Source of the DNA: Paramesorhizobium endophyticum
GTDB taxonomy: Bacteria; Pseudomonadota; Alphaproteobacteria; Rhizobiales; Rhizobiaceae
DNA length: 64,000 nt
Assembly (NCBI RefSeq): GCF_014640615.1
Contig: NZ_BMHH01000002.1
Location: forward strand, 124,001 to 188,000
Direction of reading: 5' to 3'
The notes beneath the pieces are model-generated. The model made no database searches. It worked only from the letters and a program-made list of their open reading frames with translations, and was not told where the DNA came from. Positions 37,596 to 49,370 of this stretch are shown here, piece by piece. Numbering within the stretch: position 1 is the stretch's first letter; each line of letters begins with the position of its first letter. Both the position numbers and the translations under genes were made by a program.

Positions 37596-37613
37596 ATTTG
37601 CGCCGTATAGCTG

Positions 37614-37952
37614 TCAGGGCGCACGGATAAGGCGCCGGGCAAGCGAGCCAAGGCTGACGCCGATAAACCCGCCCGCCGCCTTGACGACGAAATCGGTAGC
37701 CTCGCCATGCCGGCCCGGCGCAATGCGTTGCAGAATTTCGAACAGCGCCGCCGATCCCACAACTAGAACTAGGACCGAAAGCCAATGCTTCGGATAGGCG
37801 AGGGCAAAGAGCGCGCCGACGATGAAGAAAGCGAAGAAACGTTCCAGATCGACCGGCTCACCGGTCACGGGGCGCAAGCGGATCGGCCCCACCGTCACGA
37901 CCAGTATGGCAATCAGCACAAGCCAGGCGAGGCAGCGCAAATAGAAGTTCAT
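37614..37952 (-). CDS. VanZ-like membrane protein
   Basis: 112 residues with about three or four TM segments (LAWLVLIAILVVTVGPIRL; FFAFFIVGALFALAY; LSVLVLVVGSAALFEILQ) and the conserved end GRHGEATDFVVKAAGGFIG of VanZ-type proteins. VanZ-like proteins affect envelope properties in Gram-positives; the role here is unknown. It is 18 bp from the GT25 gene. Confidence 0.75.
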   Translation of the reverse strand: MNFYLRCLAWLVLIAILVVTVGPIRLRPVTGEPVDLERFFAFFIVGALFALAYPKHWLSVLVLVVGSAALFEILQRIAPGRHGEATDFVVKAAGGFIGVSLGSLARRLIRAP

Positions 37953-37958
37953 GCCGTT

Positions 37959-38312
37959 TCACTCTTCGGTCGCGTCGACATTGGGATCGCCGCAAGGAAC
38001 ATACAGTATATAGGTCAAAGCGCCCTTCAGCGAATTGCCGAACGCGAGCTTCTCCTCGGCGATCGCATCGACTCCCATGCACCAGCGGACCATGCGCGGC
38101 GAATGCCCGAACTCGGTGCCCAGATAATCGGAAGCATAGGCCATTCCTTCCTCGCAGGTCTCTGTCTTGCAGAACCCGCCTTCCTTGGCAAGCGCATGCA
38201 ACGCCTTTTGCCCCTTCGCCATCGTCCACTGGCCGAGGGCAAGGAAGAAGGCGAGGACGGCAAATGCTGCGGCAAGGGCGATTTTCTTCTGGCGGCTCAT
38301 GGCCGGGATCAT
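37959..38312 (-). CDS. Hypothetical exported or anchored protein
   Basis: 117 residues (start MIPAMSRQKKIALAAAFAVL; a second ATG lies at 38300). One hydrophobic N-terminal segment (KKIALAAAFAVLAFFLALGQ) would anchor or export it. The remainder contains Cys at CKTETCEEGM, RWCMGVDAI and PCGDP, so two disulfides are possible in the periplasm. Not recognised. First gene of the envelope operon, 6 bp before the VanZ-like gene. Confidence 0.6.
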   Translation of the reverse strand: MIPAMSRQKKIALAAAFAVLAFFLALGQWTMAKGQKALHALAKEGGFCKTETCEEGMAYASDYLGTEFGHSPRMVRWCMGVDAIAEEKLAFGNSLKGALTYILYVPCGDPNVDATEE

Positions 38313-38441
38313 TGCGTTTGCGCTCCCTATAACGCAAGCTATCCAGCAAAAATTATCGTGAAAGCGTTTTCAATTTCGGGAGCATGCAAATGAGGCCTTG
38401 CCTTGAAGTGTAGCGCTTGGTGTTATATATGAGGCTAGGCA

Positions 38442-38825
38442 GTGATAAGAATTTTCAAGAACGCCTGGTTTGAGCGCTTCGCGCGAAAGCAGCGCATCGC
38501 GGACACTGCCTTGAGGGACGCGGTGCGGCGCGCCGAACGCGGCCTGATCGACGCCGATCTTGGCGGTGGTGTTATCAAGCAGCGGGTTGCGCGGGACGGG
38601 CAGGGGAAATCGGGCGGATACCGCACGATCATTCTCTACAGGCAGGCACACCGGGCATTTTTCGTATTCGGCTTCGCAAAGAGCGGTCAGGATAATATTA
38701 TCAGGGAAGAGGAAGTCTTGTTCAAGAAGATGGCAAAGGAGGTCCTCGCCTTATCCGATGAACAGATAGCGACATTGATCGAGAAGGAACGTTTCTCGGA
38801 GGTTTCAGATGGCGAAGAATTATAA
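38442..38825 (+). CDS. RelE-superfamily toxin, HigB/COG4737-like
   Basis: 127 residues, GTG start at 38442 with GAGG 7 bases upstream. The sequence MIRIFKNAWFERFARKQRIA followed by GYRTIILYRQAHRAFFVFGF AKSGQDNI resembles RelE-like toxins (often annotated HigB-type), which cut mRNA at the ribosome; the C-terminal helix FSEVSDGEEL is an extension. The antitoxin gene starts 17 bp before this gene ends. As in HigBA, toxin comes first. Confidence 0.8.
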   Translation: MIRIFKNAWFERFARKQRIADTALRDAVRRAERGLIDADLGGGVIKQRVARDGQGKSGGYRTIILYRQAHRAFFVFGFAKSGQDNIIREEEVLFKKMAKEVLALSDEQIATLIEKERFSEVSDGEEL

Positions 38826-39126
38826 AAGCGAGGCGATGGCGGCGATCCATGAAACCATGGAGGGGCTGTACGAGAGCGGCGCGATCGACAAGCAGACGAT
38901 GCGTGATTTCGACGAAGCCTGCCTTACCACGTTGCAGCCTCTCGCACCGGAAGAAATCCGCGCGATTCGTGAACGCGAGCATCTCTCGCAGCCCGTATTT
39001 GCCCGCTATCTGAACGTTAGCAAGGGCCTCGTATCGGATTGGGAGCGCGGCGTAAAAAAGCCGGGCGGCCCCGCATTGAAGCTTTTGACAGTCATTCAGA
39101 AAAAAGGCGTCCGTGCTATTGCCTAA
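38809..39126 (+). CDS. HTH antitoxin of HigA/NadS type
   Basis: 105 residues. An N-terminal helical region precedes an HTH domain (about 55-100): EEIRAIREREHLSQPVFARYLNVSKGLV SDWERGVKKPGGPALKLL, the Xre-like fold of COG2944. GGAGG sits 6 bases before ATG 38809, inside the toxin gene. Expected to bind the toxin and repress the common promoter. Confidence 0.85.
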   Translation: MAKNYKSEAMAAIHETMEGLYESGAIDKQTMRDFDEACLTTLQPLAPEEIRAIREREHLSQPVFARYLNVSKGLVSDWERGVKKPGGPALKLLTVIQKKGVRAIA

Positions 39127-39242
39127 TTTCCGGCGATAAAGCAGGTGGTGCGTTGCGCCGCGCACCATAGAGGTCGGTTCGGTAAGGGTGCCAATTGCCT
39201 TGTACCCGGTCGACGCGGCTGCCCATTCTGAACGGAAATCCG

Positions 39243-40661
39243 ATGGTCGATATCGAGACAAAAGACAGGCATGAGGCGGCGCAGAGCCATGAGACCGACA
39301 TCTATGGCGATGATGGCGCGGTGCGCTCTTCCTTTCTCGCCCGTGTCGGCGCGGCCATTGCCGACCGGGACGTGCTGTTCCTGCGTTCGGATGTCGGCAC
39401 GCTTCACGCCTCCGAGCTCGGCCATGTGCTGCAGGCCTTGCAGCCGGAGCAGCGTCAGGCGCTGGTCCAGCTTCTGGGCGACGAATTCAATTTCGAGGCG
39501 CTCACCGAAGTGGACGAGGCGGTTCGTCTCGAAATCGTCGATGCGCTGCCCAATGAGCAAATCGCCGAGGGCGTGCAGGAACTCGATTCCGACGACGCGG
39601 TCTATATTCTCGAAGACCTCGACGCGGAAGACCAGGAAGACATCCTCGCCAAGCTGCCTTTCATCGAGCGCGTAAAACTCCGCCGCTCGCTCGAATATCC
39701 CGAGGAAAGCGCCGGCCGGCGCATGCAGACGGAATTCGTCGCCGTGCCGCCCTTCTGGACCATCGGTCAGACCATCGACTACATGCGCGAGGACAACGAC
39801 CTGCCGGACCGTTTCTCGCAGGTCTTCGTCATCGACCCGACCTTCCGCCTGCTGGGCGCTATCGATCTCGACCGCATCCTGCGCTCAGGCCGCGCCACCA
39901 AGGTCGAGGACGTCATGCAGGAGACGCGCCACGCCATTCCGGCGACGATGGACCAGGAAGAGGCCGCGCAGATATTCGAGCAGTACGACCTTCTCTCCGC
40001 CGCCGTGGTGGACGAGAACGAGCGTCTGGTCGGCGTCCTCACCATCGACGACGTGGTCGATGTCATCAAGGCCGAGGCGGAAGAGGACATTCTGCGCCTT
40101 GGCGGCGTCGGCGATGAAGAGTTGTCGGACAAGGTGTTCCACATTTCCCGCTCGCGCGTGCCCTGGCTGCTCGTCAATCTCCTGACCGCCTTCCTTTCCG
40201 CCTCCGTCATCGGCCTGTTCGAGGCGACCATTCAGGAAATGGTGGCGCTCGCCGTCCTGATGCCCATCGTCGCGTCGATGGGCGGCAACGCGGCGACGCA
40301 GACCATGACGGTGACCGTGCGCGCCATCGCGACGCGCGACATCGACATCTACAATGCCAGTCGCATCATCCGTCGCGAGGCGGTCATAGGCATTCTGAAC
40401 GGCGTCATCTTCGCGGTTCTGATCGGCCTCGTCGCGGGTGGATGGTTCCACAGCCTGCAATTAGGCGGGATCATCGCGGCCGCCATGGTCATCAACATGC
40501 TAGCCGCGGCCCTCGGCGGCATCCTTATCCCGCTGCTCCTTCACCGAGTGGGCGCGGACCCGGCCATCGCCTCCTCGGTTTTCGTGACGATGGTGACCGA
40601 CGTGACCGGATTCTTCGCCTTTCTCGGTCTCGCCAGCTGGTGGTTCGGTCTGTATCCCTAG
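39243..40661 (+). CDS. mgtE: Magnesium transporter MgtE
   Basis: 472-residue Mg2+ channel. The cytosolic N domain (about 30-135: VLQALQPEQRQALVQLLGDE; LDSDDAVYILEDLDAEDQED) and two CBS domains (about 145-265) are Mg sensors; the C-terminal membrane part has five helices, with the signature VALAVLMPIVASMGGNAATQ and TGFFAFLGLASWWFGLYP. ATG 39243 (MVDIETKDRHEAAQSHE) was preferred to an upstream start because the family begins here. No M-box type leader is apparent in the 116 bp upstream. Confidence 0.94.
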   Translation: MVDIETKDRHEAAQSHETDIYGDDGAVRSSFLARVGAAIADRDVLFLRSDVGTLHASELGHVLQALQPEQRQALVQLLGDEFNFEALTEVDEAVRLEIVDALPNEQIAEGVQELDSDDAVYILEDLDAEDQEDILAKLPFIERVKLRRSLEYPEESAGRRMQTEFVAVPPFWTIGQTIDYMREDNDLPDRFSQVFVIDPTFRLLGAIDLDRILRSGRATKVEDVMQETRHAIPATMDQEEAAQIFEQYDLLSAAVVDENERLVGVLTIDDVVDVIKAEAEEDILRLGGVGDEELSDKVFHISRSRVPWLLVNLLTAFLSASVIGLFEATIQEMVALAVLMPIVASMGGNAATQTMTVTVRAIATRDIDIYNASRIIRREAVIGILNGVIFAVLIGLVAGGWFHSLQLGGIIAAAMVINMLAAALGGILIPLLLHRVGADPAIASSVFVTMVTDVTGFFAFLGLASWWFGLYP

Positions 40662-40735
40662 AGAACGCCTCCGTGAAATGAGGGCTTTCGATAAGATTTA
40701 CAGCTTGCCGCAACGATAAAGATGTTCTTGGCCCT

Positions 40736-42142
40736 TTACCGCCCCCGCTGGAACAGAGCCCCATAAATATGTGTAATCCTCGACCGGAAGAGCCATATGG
40801 CGACGATGGCGAGGGCGGAGACGAGGCTGAGTGTAACCTGGGAGCGGGTGCTTGGCTCCCACAGCATCATCACGATCACCGATACCATTCCGGCTATGGT
40901 GGCGAGCGTCAGCCAGGGGTAGAGCCACATTTTCACCCGCAGCCGTTTCGGCGGCGTGCGCCGGCGCAGCACCAGTTGCGAGACGGCGATGAACAGGTAG
41001 ACGAAGAGAATGATCGCGCCGGATGAATTGAGCAGGAACAGGAATACCCTCTCGGGCGAAAGCCATGCGGCTATGACGCAGAGATAGCCGACCCCGGTCG
41101 AGGCGAGGATCGCGCCCATCGGGACGCCGTTGGCCGTGGTTTTGGCGAGCCCGGCGGGCGCTTCGCCGCGCCTGGCAAGCACGAACAGCATGCGCGAGGC
41201 GGTGTAGAGGCCGGAATTGAGGCAGGAGAGGACGGCGGTCAGCACCACCACATTCATCACATCTCCGGCGCCGGGAATGCCCATCTTGTCGAGTGCGTCG
41301 ACGAAGGGGGACGTGTTGGGCGGGAGGCTGTTCCAGGGCAGGATCGTCGTGAGCAGCAATATGCAGCCCACATAGAAGACGAGGATGCGAAGGATCACGG
41401 AGCGGGTGGCCTTGAGCACCGCCTGCTCGGGGTCCTTGGCTTCCGCCGCGGCGACCGTGGCGATCTCCGCTCCCACCATCGAAAACACGACCACCGCGAT
41501 GCCGGTAAAGACCGCGCTCACCCCATGCGGCAGGAAGCCCTCGGCGGGGTGAAGGTTCGAGAAGTCCGCGGATTTTCCGGGCCAGAGCCCGGACACATAG
41601 GCCGTGCCCAGCGCGAGGAACGCGATGATGGCCGCGACCTTGATGCTGGCGAACCAATATTCGAACTCGCCATAGGAGCGGACCGAATAAAGGTTGGTGG
41701 CGGTCATCAGCACGATGAGGCCGAGCGAGGCCGCCCAGAGCGGCAGGTCGGGCAGCCATTTCTGCAGGATGCCGGCACCCGCCACAGCCTCAGCGCCGAC
41801 GACGATCACCCAGAAATACCAGTAGAGCCATGCGACGGTGAAGCCCGCCCAGTCGCCCAGCGCCAGCCGGGCATACTGGGAAAAGGAGCCTTGCACGGAA
41901 TTGGCGATCGCCATCTCCCCCAGCATTCGCATGACCATGATGATCATGAGCCCTGTGAGCGCATAGGAGAGGAAGGCGGCGGGGCCGACGCTTCCGATGA
42001 CCGCGCCGGAGCCGACGAAGAGGCCGGCGCCGATCACGCCTCCCATGGCGATCATCGTGATATGCCGCGGTTTTAACCCCCGCTGGAGCCCTTTTTGTTG
42101 CTCGGTGCGTTCGTTTTTCGGCTCTGATGATGTCTTCTTCAT
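40736..42142 (-). CDS. Amino acid permease, APC family (GABA/proline-type)
   Basis: 468 residues, about 12 TM helices. Signature GLKPRHITMIAMGGVIGAGLFVGSGAVI is the first helix of the AAT (AroP/GabP/ProY) branch, with GxGxGLF-type loop; EMAIANSVQGSFSQYARLAL and SMVGAEIATVAAAEAKDPEQ are family features. The N-terminal tail is hydrophilic (KKTSSEPKNERTEQQ). Substrate likely a neutral amino acid or GABA; not fixed by sequence. ATG 42142 preferred over an upstream in-frame start because of GGAAAA and the charged tail. Convergent with mgtE. Confidence 0.85.
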   Translation of the reverse strand: MKKTSSEPKNERTEQQKGLQRGLKPRHITMIAMGGVIGAGLFVGSGAVIGSVGPAAFLSYALTGLMIIMVMRMLGEMAIANSVQGSFSQYARLALGDWAGFTVAWLYWYFWVIVVGAEAVAGAGILQKWLPDLPLWAASLGLIVLMTATNLYSVRSYGEFEYWFASIKVAAIIAFLALGTAYVSGLWPGKSADFSNLHPAEGFLPHGVSAVFTGIAVVVFSMVGAEIATVAAAEAKDPEQAVLKATRSVILRILVFYVGCILLLTTILPWNSLPPNTSPFVDALDKMGIPGAGDVMNVVVLTAVLSCLNSGLYTASRMLFVLARRGEAPAGLAKTTANGVPMGAILASTGVGYLCVIAAWLSPERVFLFLLNSSGAIILFVYLFIAVSQLVLRRRTPPKRLRVKMWLYPWLTLATIAGMVSVIVMMLWEPSTRSQVTLSLVSALAIVAIWLFRSRITHIYGALFQRGR

Positions 42143-42410
42143 GGCTTTTCCGGAGTGCTCCGTGACGCAAGCATGGCAGTTTGCGACCGGAAATATGTCC
42201 AAGCATTAAATGCGGATGCGTTTCTTTGGTTGCAGGCTTCGTTTCGGGGTGATTAGATCCGCTGCATCGTCTTATGGTTTACGATTTGATAATTCTGTGA
42301 GTTGGCTTCCCCGGATGTCTCTCGGGGATTCTCAAACCCGGTTTCGTCCGGTACCTTAAGTCCATGGATTCGCCTGCAGGCGGCAGGACCAAATCAGCAC
42401 AAGGCGGAAT

Positions 42411-43262
42411 ATGGCACAGACATCGAGCGCGGCGCGTGAGCCCTCCATGGAAGAGATTCTGGCTTCCATTCGTCGGATCATTGAGGACAGTGATGTGGTG
42501 CGGCAGAGCGTGCCGCCCAAGCCGGAGCGTCCCACTGTGGCGCCCGTGCGCGGTGAGATCGCCGAATTCCGCCGTGACCCCGAACCGGTGCTGCGGCCCG
42601 TCCAGGCCGCGCCGCGTCCTGTAGAGGCGGAGGAGAAGCGCGAGGACCGGCGCACGCAGGAGACGGATGAAGCGATGAACGCCCTTGCCGCCCGCATCGG
42701 CCTGCGCGGCACGCTGGACGCGCGCGGCGCCTCCATAGCGCCAGCGCCGGTGCAGCCATCTTACCCGATGGTGGACGAGGAGGAGGAACCCGTTCTCGAC
42801 CCCGTCAATGACGACCGCCCCGTAAAAGCGGCGATACCTGAAGCGCCGATGGCCTTGAAGCCCGCGCCCGCCGTCGCGCCGCCAAAGCGTGTGGAGCCGG
42901 TGGAGCAGAAGCGCGTGGAGCCGATGGAGCCCCGCCCCACGATCACGAAAGCGCCTGAACCTGTCCAGCTGGCGCAGCCCGCGCCGGAACCTGCCGAGCC
43001 CGCTTTCGAGGAAGCGCCTGCACCCTATGTCGCAAGCGAGGCGTCTTCGATCATCTCGCCGACAACGGGACGGCAGGTAGCCGCCGCCTTCGAGGATCTC
43101 ACCACTGCAATGCGCGTCGAGCAGCGCCGCTCCTTCGACGAGATGGCGGAGAAGATGCTGCGCCCCATGCTGCAGGAATGGCTCGACAACAACCTGCCTT
43201 CACTGGTCGAGCGCCTGGTGCGCGAGGAGATCGAGCGGGTGGTCCGCGGCATGCGGGGGTAA
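42411..43262 (+). CDS. popZ: Pole-organizing protein PopZ (DUF2497)
   Basis: 283 residues. The N-terminal interaction helix REPSMEEILASIRRIIEDSD and the C-terminal oligomerisation part AAFEDLTTAMRVEQRRSFDE to EIERVVRGMRG match alphaproteobacterial PopZ; between them is a long Pro/Glu/Ala-rich disordered linker. PopZ forms a polar matrix that holds the chromosome origin and cell-cycle proteins. It is followed by valS, the order usual in Rhizobiales. Confidence 0.88.
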   Translation: MAQTSSAAREPSMEEILASIRRIIEDSDVVRQSVPPKPERPTVAPVRGEIAEFRRDPEPVLRPVQAAPRPVEAEEKREDRRTQETDEAMNALAARIGLRGTLDARGASIAPAPVQPSYPMVDEEEEPVLDPVNDDRPVKAAIPEAPMALKPAPAVAPPKRVEPVEQKRVEPMEPRPTITKAPEPVQLAQPAPEPAEPAFEEAPAPYVASEASSIISPTTGRQVAAAFEDLTTAMRVEQRRSFDEMAEKMLRPMLQEWLDNNLPSLVERLVREEIERVVRGMRG

Positions 43263-43270
43263 CTATTTCT

Positions 43271-43495
43271 GGACCCCTTCACCCTCGTGGTTCGAGGCTC
43301 CGGTCACCCTTCCACTTTTCAACCGTTCGCCAAGCTTACACTTCCCGAGCCGTGGAAGGGTGACCTCGCACCTCACCATGAGGGTGAAGGGGCGTCGGCG
43401 CTTCAGTAGCCCTCACCCTGAGGTGCGAGCCTGACCTTACCGTGAGCTTGTCGAACGGTTGGTCAGGGGAGCCTCGAAGGACGAGGGCGCTTGGC
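43271..43495. repeat. Intergenic repeat region between popZ and valS
   Basis: The 347-bp gap contains inverted arms such as CCCTTCACCCTCGTGGTTCG (43274 on) and its remnant GCCTCGAAGGACGAGGGCGC (43471 on), with inner palindromes TGGAAGGGTGACCTCGCACC and its counterpart CCTGAGGTGCGAGC. Text is closely like the repeat downstream of valS. No gene was seen in the gap. Confidence 0.75.
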
Positions 43496-43609
43496 ACGAC
43501 GGATTTATCTTTCTGATGTCTTTCCCCTTTCATAATCCCTCCAAAAGTGATTTTAGAACCTACACGTGAACCCCATTCCCGCTTGAATTAGCCCCGACGG
43601 ACATTTTCC

Positions 43610-46336
<2,727 letters not shown>

Positions 46337-46364
46337 CGCATTTCACATCTAGACGGAAAGAACT

Positions 46365-46520
46365 TTGCGCCCTTCACCTCGTGGTTCGAGGCTCATTCTG
46401 CTGCGCTCCATTTACACCTCACCATGAGGTGAAGGGTTGCAACGCCGTAGTAGCCCTCATCCTGAGGTGCGTAGTGAAGCGCAGCGGAACGAAGCCTCGA
46501 AGGGCGAGGGCGCTTGGCGT
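46365..46520. repeat. Intergenic repeat downstream of valS
   Basis: Arms GCGCCCTTCACCTCGTGGTTCG... at 46368 on and GCCTCGAAGGGCGAGGGCGC at 46493-46512 are inverted, with an inner palindrome (CACCTCACCATGAGGTG, 46414-46430). Same class as the popZ-valS gap repeat. Confidence 0.75.
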
Positions 46521-46905
46521 TTCCATCAAACAAGACTCGTTCACCCCGCAAGAAGGGGATGAATAGAACGCTTTGATTCGACCCCATCATCGCGGCTCGG
46601 CACCTCCGGAAATCGGGTGTCGGGCCGCCGCTTTTTGCCATGATTTGAACAATATGCGGTCATTGTTGCTGCTTGGCAACAGAGGTGCTGGATCAGCCAA
46701 AAATCCCTAAAAACCGGTTATTTATCGCGTATTTAAACGCAGAATCTCTTTATTAGCGGCACGTCGAAGCGGAAAATGCAGGCTTTTTACGAAGGTGCAT
46801 TGTTCGCGGGAAGACAGGGTGTTTCGCGGCCTCTTGCCGGGCATCACTTTCATGTTACGTTTTCGTCAAAATTGATTGCGGTCAATGATCCGGGGAGGGA
46901 CATTC
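46521..46905 (+). promoter_or_regulatory. AT-richer promoter region of the FadL-like gene
   Basis: About 385 bp with no supported gene. AT-rich stretches lie at 46690-46760 (GTTATTTATCGCGTATTTAA) and 46855-46880, unlike the GC-rich neighbours. A candidate FNR box is near the start of the next gene. No clear -10/-35 pair could be fixed. Confidence 0.4.
46872..46885. promoter_or_regulatory. Candidate FNR/FixK box
   Basis: TTGATTGCGGTCAA fits TTGAT-N4-RTCAA, the FNR/FixK consensus. It is only 20 bp upstream of ATG 46906, so if used it would more likely repress than activate. Confidence 0.35.
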
Positions 46906-48162
46906 ATGAGCAGGGGTAGCACAAAGATCATCAGCGCGGTGCTGATCGCGGCAGGCACGGCCGCCACGGCGCATGCGGGCGGCATGGAACGCAGCTCACA
47001 GGATTTCGACATCCTGTTCGAGCCGGGTACGCGCATCGAGTCCGGCGTGACTTATGTGAAGCCGGAGCGGAAGCTGAAGAATATTCGTGGTTCGGCAGTA
47101 GGCGCGGCGACCCGCGGCATCAATCCGACGACTGGCCGACCTTATGAGACAAGCACCGGCGAATCCCGGGGCTATGCGGTGCCGAAATTCTCAGCCAAGG
47201 TCGATCTGACGGATGATCTCGCCTGCGCCGCGCAATATCGTGAGCCGATCGGCATCCACTCCGATGTCGGCACGGACACGGTGGAGATGTACACGGCCAT
47301 CGAGCAGGAAATCACCTCGCGCGATTACGGCCTCAACTGCTCCTACCGCTTCGCTGCGGGCGAGAAGGGTTTTATCCGTATCCTCGGCGGCGTTTCCTAT
47401 CAGGAAATCGAGGGCTACCAGTCTCGCTATCTGCCGGCCGGTTTCCCAACGCCCTTCGGTGCGTCGCTGCCGTTCCGTACCGGCTATCTCAATGTTGAAG
47501 ACAAGAGCTGGGGCTGGCGTCTCGGCGCGGCCTACGAGATCCCGGAATATGCGCTTCGCGCTTCGCTGGTCTACCAGTCGAAGGTGAAATACGATATGGA
47601 AGGCACGGTCACCGGCCTGTTCCCCATCACGATCCCTGTCGTGGGCGAGGCGGAAGTGCCTGATTCAGTCGAGTTCAAGTTCCAGACTGGCATCGCGCCG
47701 AACTGGCTGGCGTTTGGCTCGGTCAAGTGGACCCACTGGTCGAATCAGGATGTCATCAATTTCGTGAACACGAGCGGAAGCCTTCCGGGTCCCTTCGCTG
47801 CAATCCCCGCAGGCGCGCGGATCACCGGCCTGGACCTTTACTACCGCGATGGCTGGACTGTTACCGGCGGTGTCGGGCACAAGCTCAACGACCAATGGTC
47901 AGTGGCGTCGAGCCTCACTTGGGATCGCGGCACGTCAACGGGCCTGCAATCGCAGACGGATACTTGGACCCTCGGCCTCGGCACGACCTATTCGCCGAAC
48001 GAGCGGTTCGAGGTTCGCCTCGCTGGTGCTGTCGGCTTGCTCACATCCGGCACCAAGGACAACACCTACATCGATGGTGTACGCAACCTCACGGGTTCCA
48101 TCGCCGATTTCGACGATGATTTCGTCGGCGCGCTTTCGGTTTCAGCGAAGCTGAAGTTCTGA
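46906..48162 (+). CDS. Outer-membrane porin-like transporter, FadL/OMPP1 family
   Basis: 418 residues. A signal peptide (MSRGSTKIISAVLIAAGTAA, cleavage after AHA) is followed by GGMERSSQDFDILFEPGTRI, and the remainder is a beta-barrel of alternating strands ending LSVSAKLKF with a terminal Phe, as in outer-membrane proteins. The family imports long-chain fatty acids or aromatic hydrocarbons. ATG 46906 has GGGGAGGGA upstream; a longer reading from 46876 would add residues before the signal peptide. Followed by a terminator, so monocistronic. Confidence 0.85.
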   Translation: MSRGSTKIISAVLIAAGTAATAHAGGMERSSQDFDILFEPGTRIESGVTYVKPERKLKNIRGSAVGAATRGINPTTGRPYETSTGESRGYAVPKFSAKVDLTDDLACAAQYREPIGIHSDVGTDTVEMYTAIEQEITSRDYGLNCSYRFAAGEKGFIRILGGVSYQEIEGYQSRYLPAGFPTPFGASLPFRTGYLNVEDKSWGWRLGAAYEIPEYALRASLVYQSKVKYDMEGTVTGLFPITIPVVGEAEVPDSVEFKFQTGIAPNWLAFGSVKWTHWSNQDVINFVNTSGSLPGPFAAIPAGARITGLDLYYRDGWTVTGGVGHKLNDQWSVASSLTWDRGTSTGLQSQTDTWTLGLGTTYSPNERFEVRLAGAVGLLTSGTKDNTYIDGVRNLTGSIADFDDDFVGALSVSAKLKF

Positions 48163-48187
48163 GCCGATGTTTTAGCGTAAACTATTG

Positions 48188-48219
48188 AGAAAGCCCGGTT
48201 TTCGCCGGGCTTTCTTTTA
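48188..48219 (+). terminator. Terminator of the FadL-like gene
   Basis: 11-bp stem AGAAAGCCCGG / CCGGGCTTTCT with a TTTTCG loop, followed by TTTT, 25 bp after the stop codon. Confidence 0.88.
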
Positions 48220-48434
48220 ATGAAAGTCAAGGAAAAATGGTGTCCGAGGGGCTAAACGACATGTTCTTCCAGTTCATCGCGCGTAGTGGCCACGCCGGCC
48301 TCTCTCCCAATTTCGTGTCGATTCAGCAACAGTCGCTTCACCATGAAAGTGCATGACCCGGGCGGCTTGGCCCTTCGCCAATTTCCCGCCACAAACCCGG
48401 AGCACCCGGAAAGGGCGAGACATGTTGTCCGCTT

Positions 48435-49253
48435 ATGTTCAAGAGAAATGCATTGATGCGCGCCGTTAAGCACTTCACATATCCGGTGTTCGGAATTGCA
48501 CTGACACTCGCCGTCTCCTGCGGATATGCTCGCGCTTTCGATGTCACCGATAGCCAGCCGGAAAAGAGCAGCAATCCCTTCGAATTGTTCAAGTTCGGCT
48601 TCTCGGCCTACAAGAGCGGCCATAAGGACGAGGCGCTGAAGGCGCTGCGCTATGCCGCCGATATGGGTCACCAGGGTGCCAAATGGAAGCTCGCCCGCAT
48701 GTATGCCGAAGGCGACGGCGTCAAGGAAAACGATTACGAGGCCTACCAGATCTTCGAAAAGATCGTGCGCGACGGGGCCGAGCCCGGCTCGCAGAATGAG
48801 CCTTACGTCGCCGACGCGCTGGTCGCTCTGGCCGGTTATGTGCGGCGCGGCATCCCGGATTCGCCCGTGGAGGCCAATCCGAGCATTGCCCGCGAGCTCT
48901 ACATCCAGGCTGCTTCCAATTTCGGCGACCCGGCTGCGCAGTACGAACTGGGCCGGATGCTGCTGAAGGGCGAGGGCGGCGCGCGCAATCCCGTGCAGGC
49001 CGCCCGCTGGTTCCGCCTCGCAGCGCAGAAGGGCAATGTGAAAGCCCAGGCCATGCTCGGCAACATGCTGTTCCAGGCAGGCAAGACCGTGCGCGGCCTC
49101 GCCATGCTCACCGCCGCCTTCGAGCGTTGCAAGTCCAAGGATTGCGACTGGATCCGCAACATGCAGGAGCAGGCCTTCTCCGTCGCCGGCGAGGCCGACC
49201 GCCGCACCGCGATTTCGCTCGCGGGGGATATTGTGAAGACTGGAGACTTTTGA
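48435..49253 (+). CDS. exoR: Periplasmic regulator ExoR (Sel1 repeats)
   Basis: 272 residues. A signal peptide (KHFTYPVFGIALTLAVSCGY, end near ARA) precedes Sel1-like repeats: GHKDEALKALRYAADMGHQG AKWKLARMYAEGDGVKENDY, then FGDPAAQYELGRMLLKGEGG and GNVKAQAMLGNMLFQAGKTV. This is the layout of ExoR of Sinorhizobium, which binds and holds off the ExoS/ChvG sensor kinase and so controls exopolysaccharide, motility and host or acid response through ChvI. The kinase genes are not in the window. First ATG at 48435 used; an in-frame ATG follows at 48456. Confidence 0.88.
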   Translation: MFKRNALMRAVKHFTYPVFGIALTLAVSCGYARAFDVTDSQPEKSSNPFELFKFGFSAYKSGHKDEALKALRYAADMGHQGAKWKLARMYAEGDGVKENDYEAYQIFEKIVRDGAEPGSQNEPYVADALVALAGYVRRGIPDSPVEANPSIARELYIQAASNFGDPAAQYELGRMLLKGEGGARNPVQAARWFRLAAQKGNVKAQAMLGNMLFQAGKTVRGLAMLTAAFERCKSKDCDWIRNMQEQAFSVAGEADRRTAISLAGDIVKTGDF

Positions 49254-49329
49254 GGGAGGGGAGTGAATTTGGGAGTATGGCCGATAACCTACTCGCCCCA
49301 CCCCTTATTCCTTTTCTGGCGCGATGCTT

Positions 49330-49357
49330 CAAAGTCCACTATATTGAGGGGACTTTG
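49330..49357 (+). promoter_or_regulatory. Candidate vapBC operator
   Basis: Perfect 8-bp inverted repeat CAAAGTCC-N12-GGACTTTG, 13 bp upstream of the antitoxin start, enclosing TATATT (49340-49345), a possible -10. A repressor here would block the promoter directly. Confidence 0.6.
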
Positions 49358-49370
49358 AGAGAGGTTCGCC

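Noticed and set aside
39127-39242. Mg2+ riboswitch upstream of mgtE
   Set aside because: Only 116 bp, and no M-box-like structure could be recognised by eye; no support.
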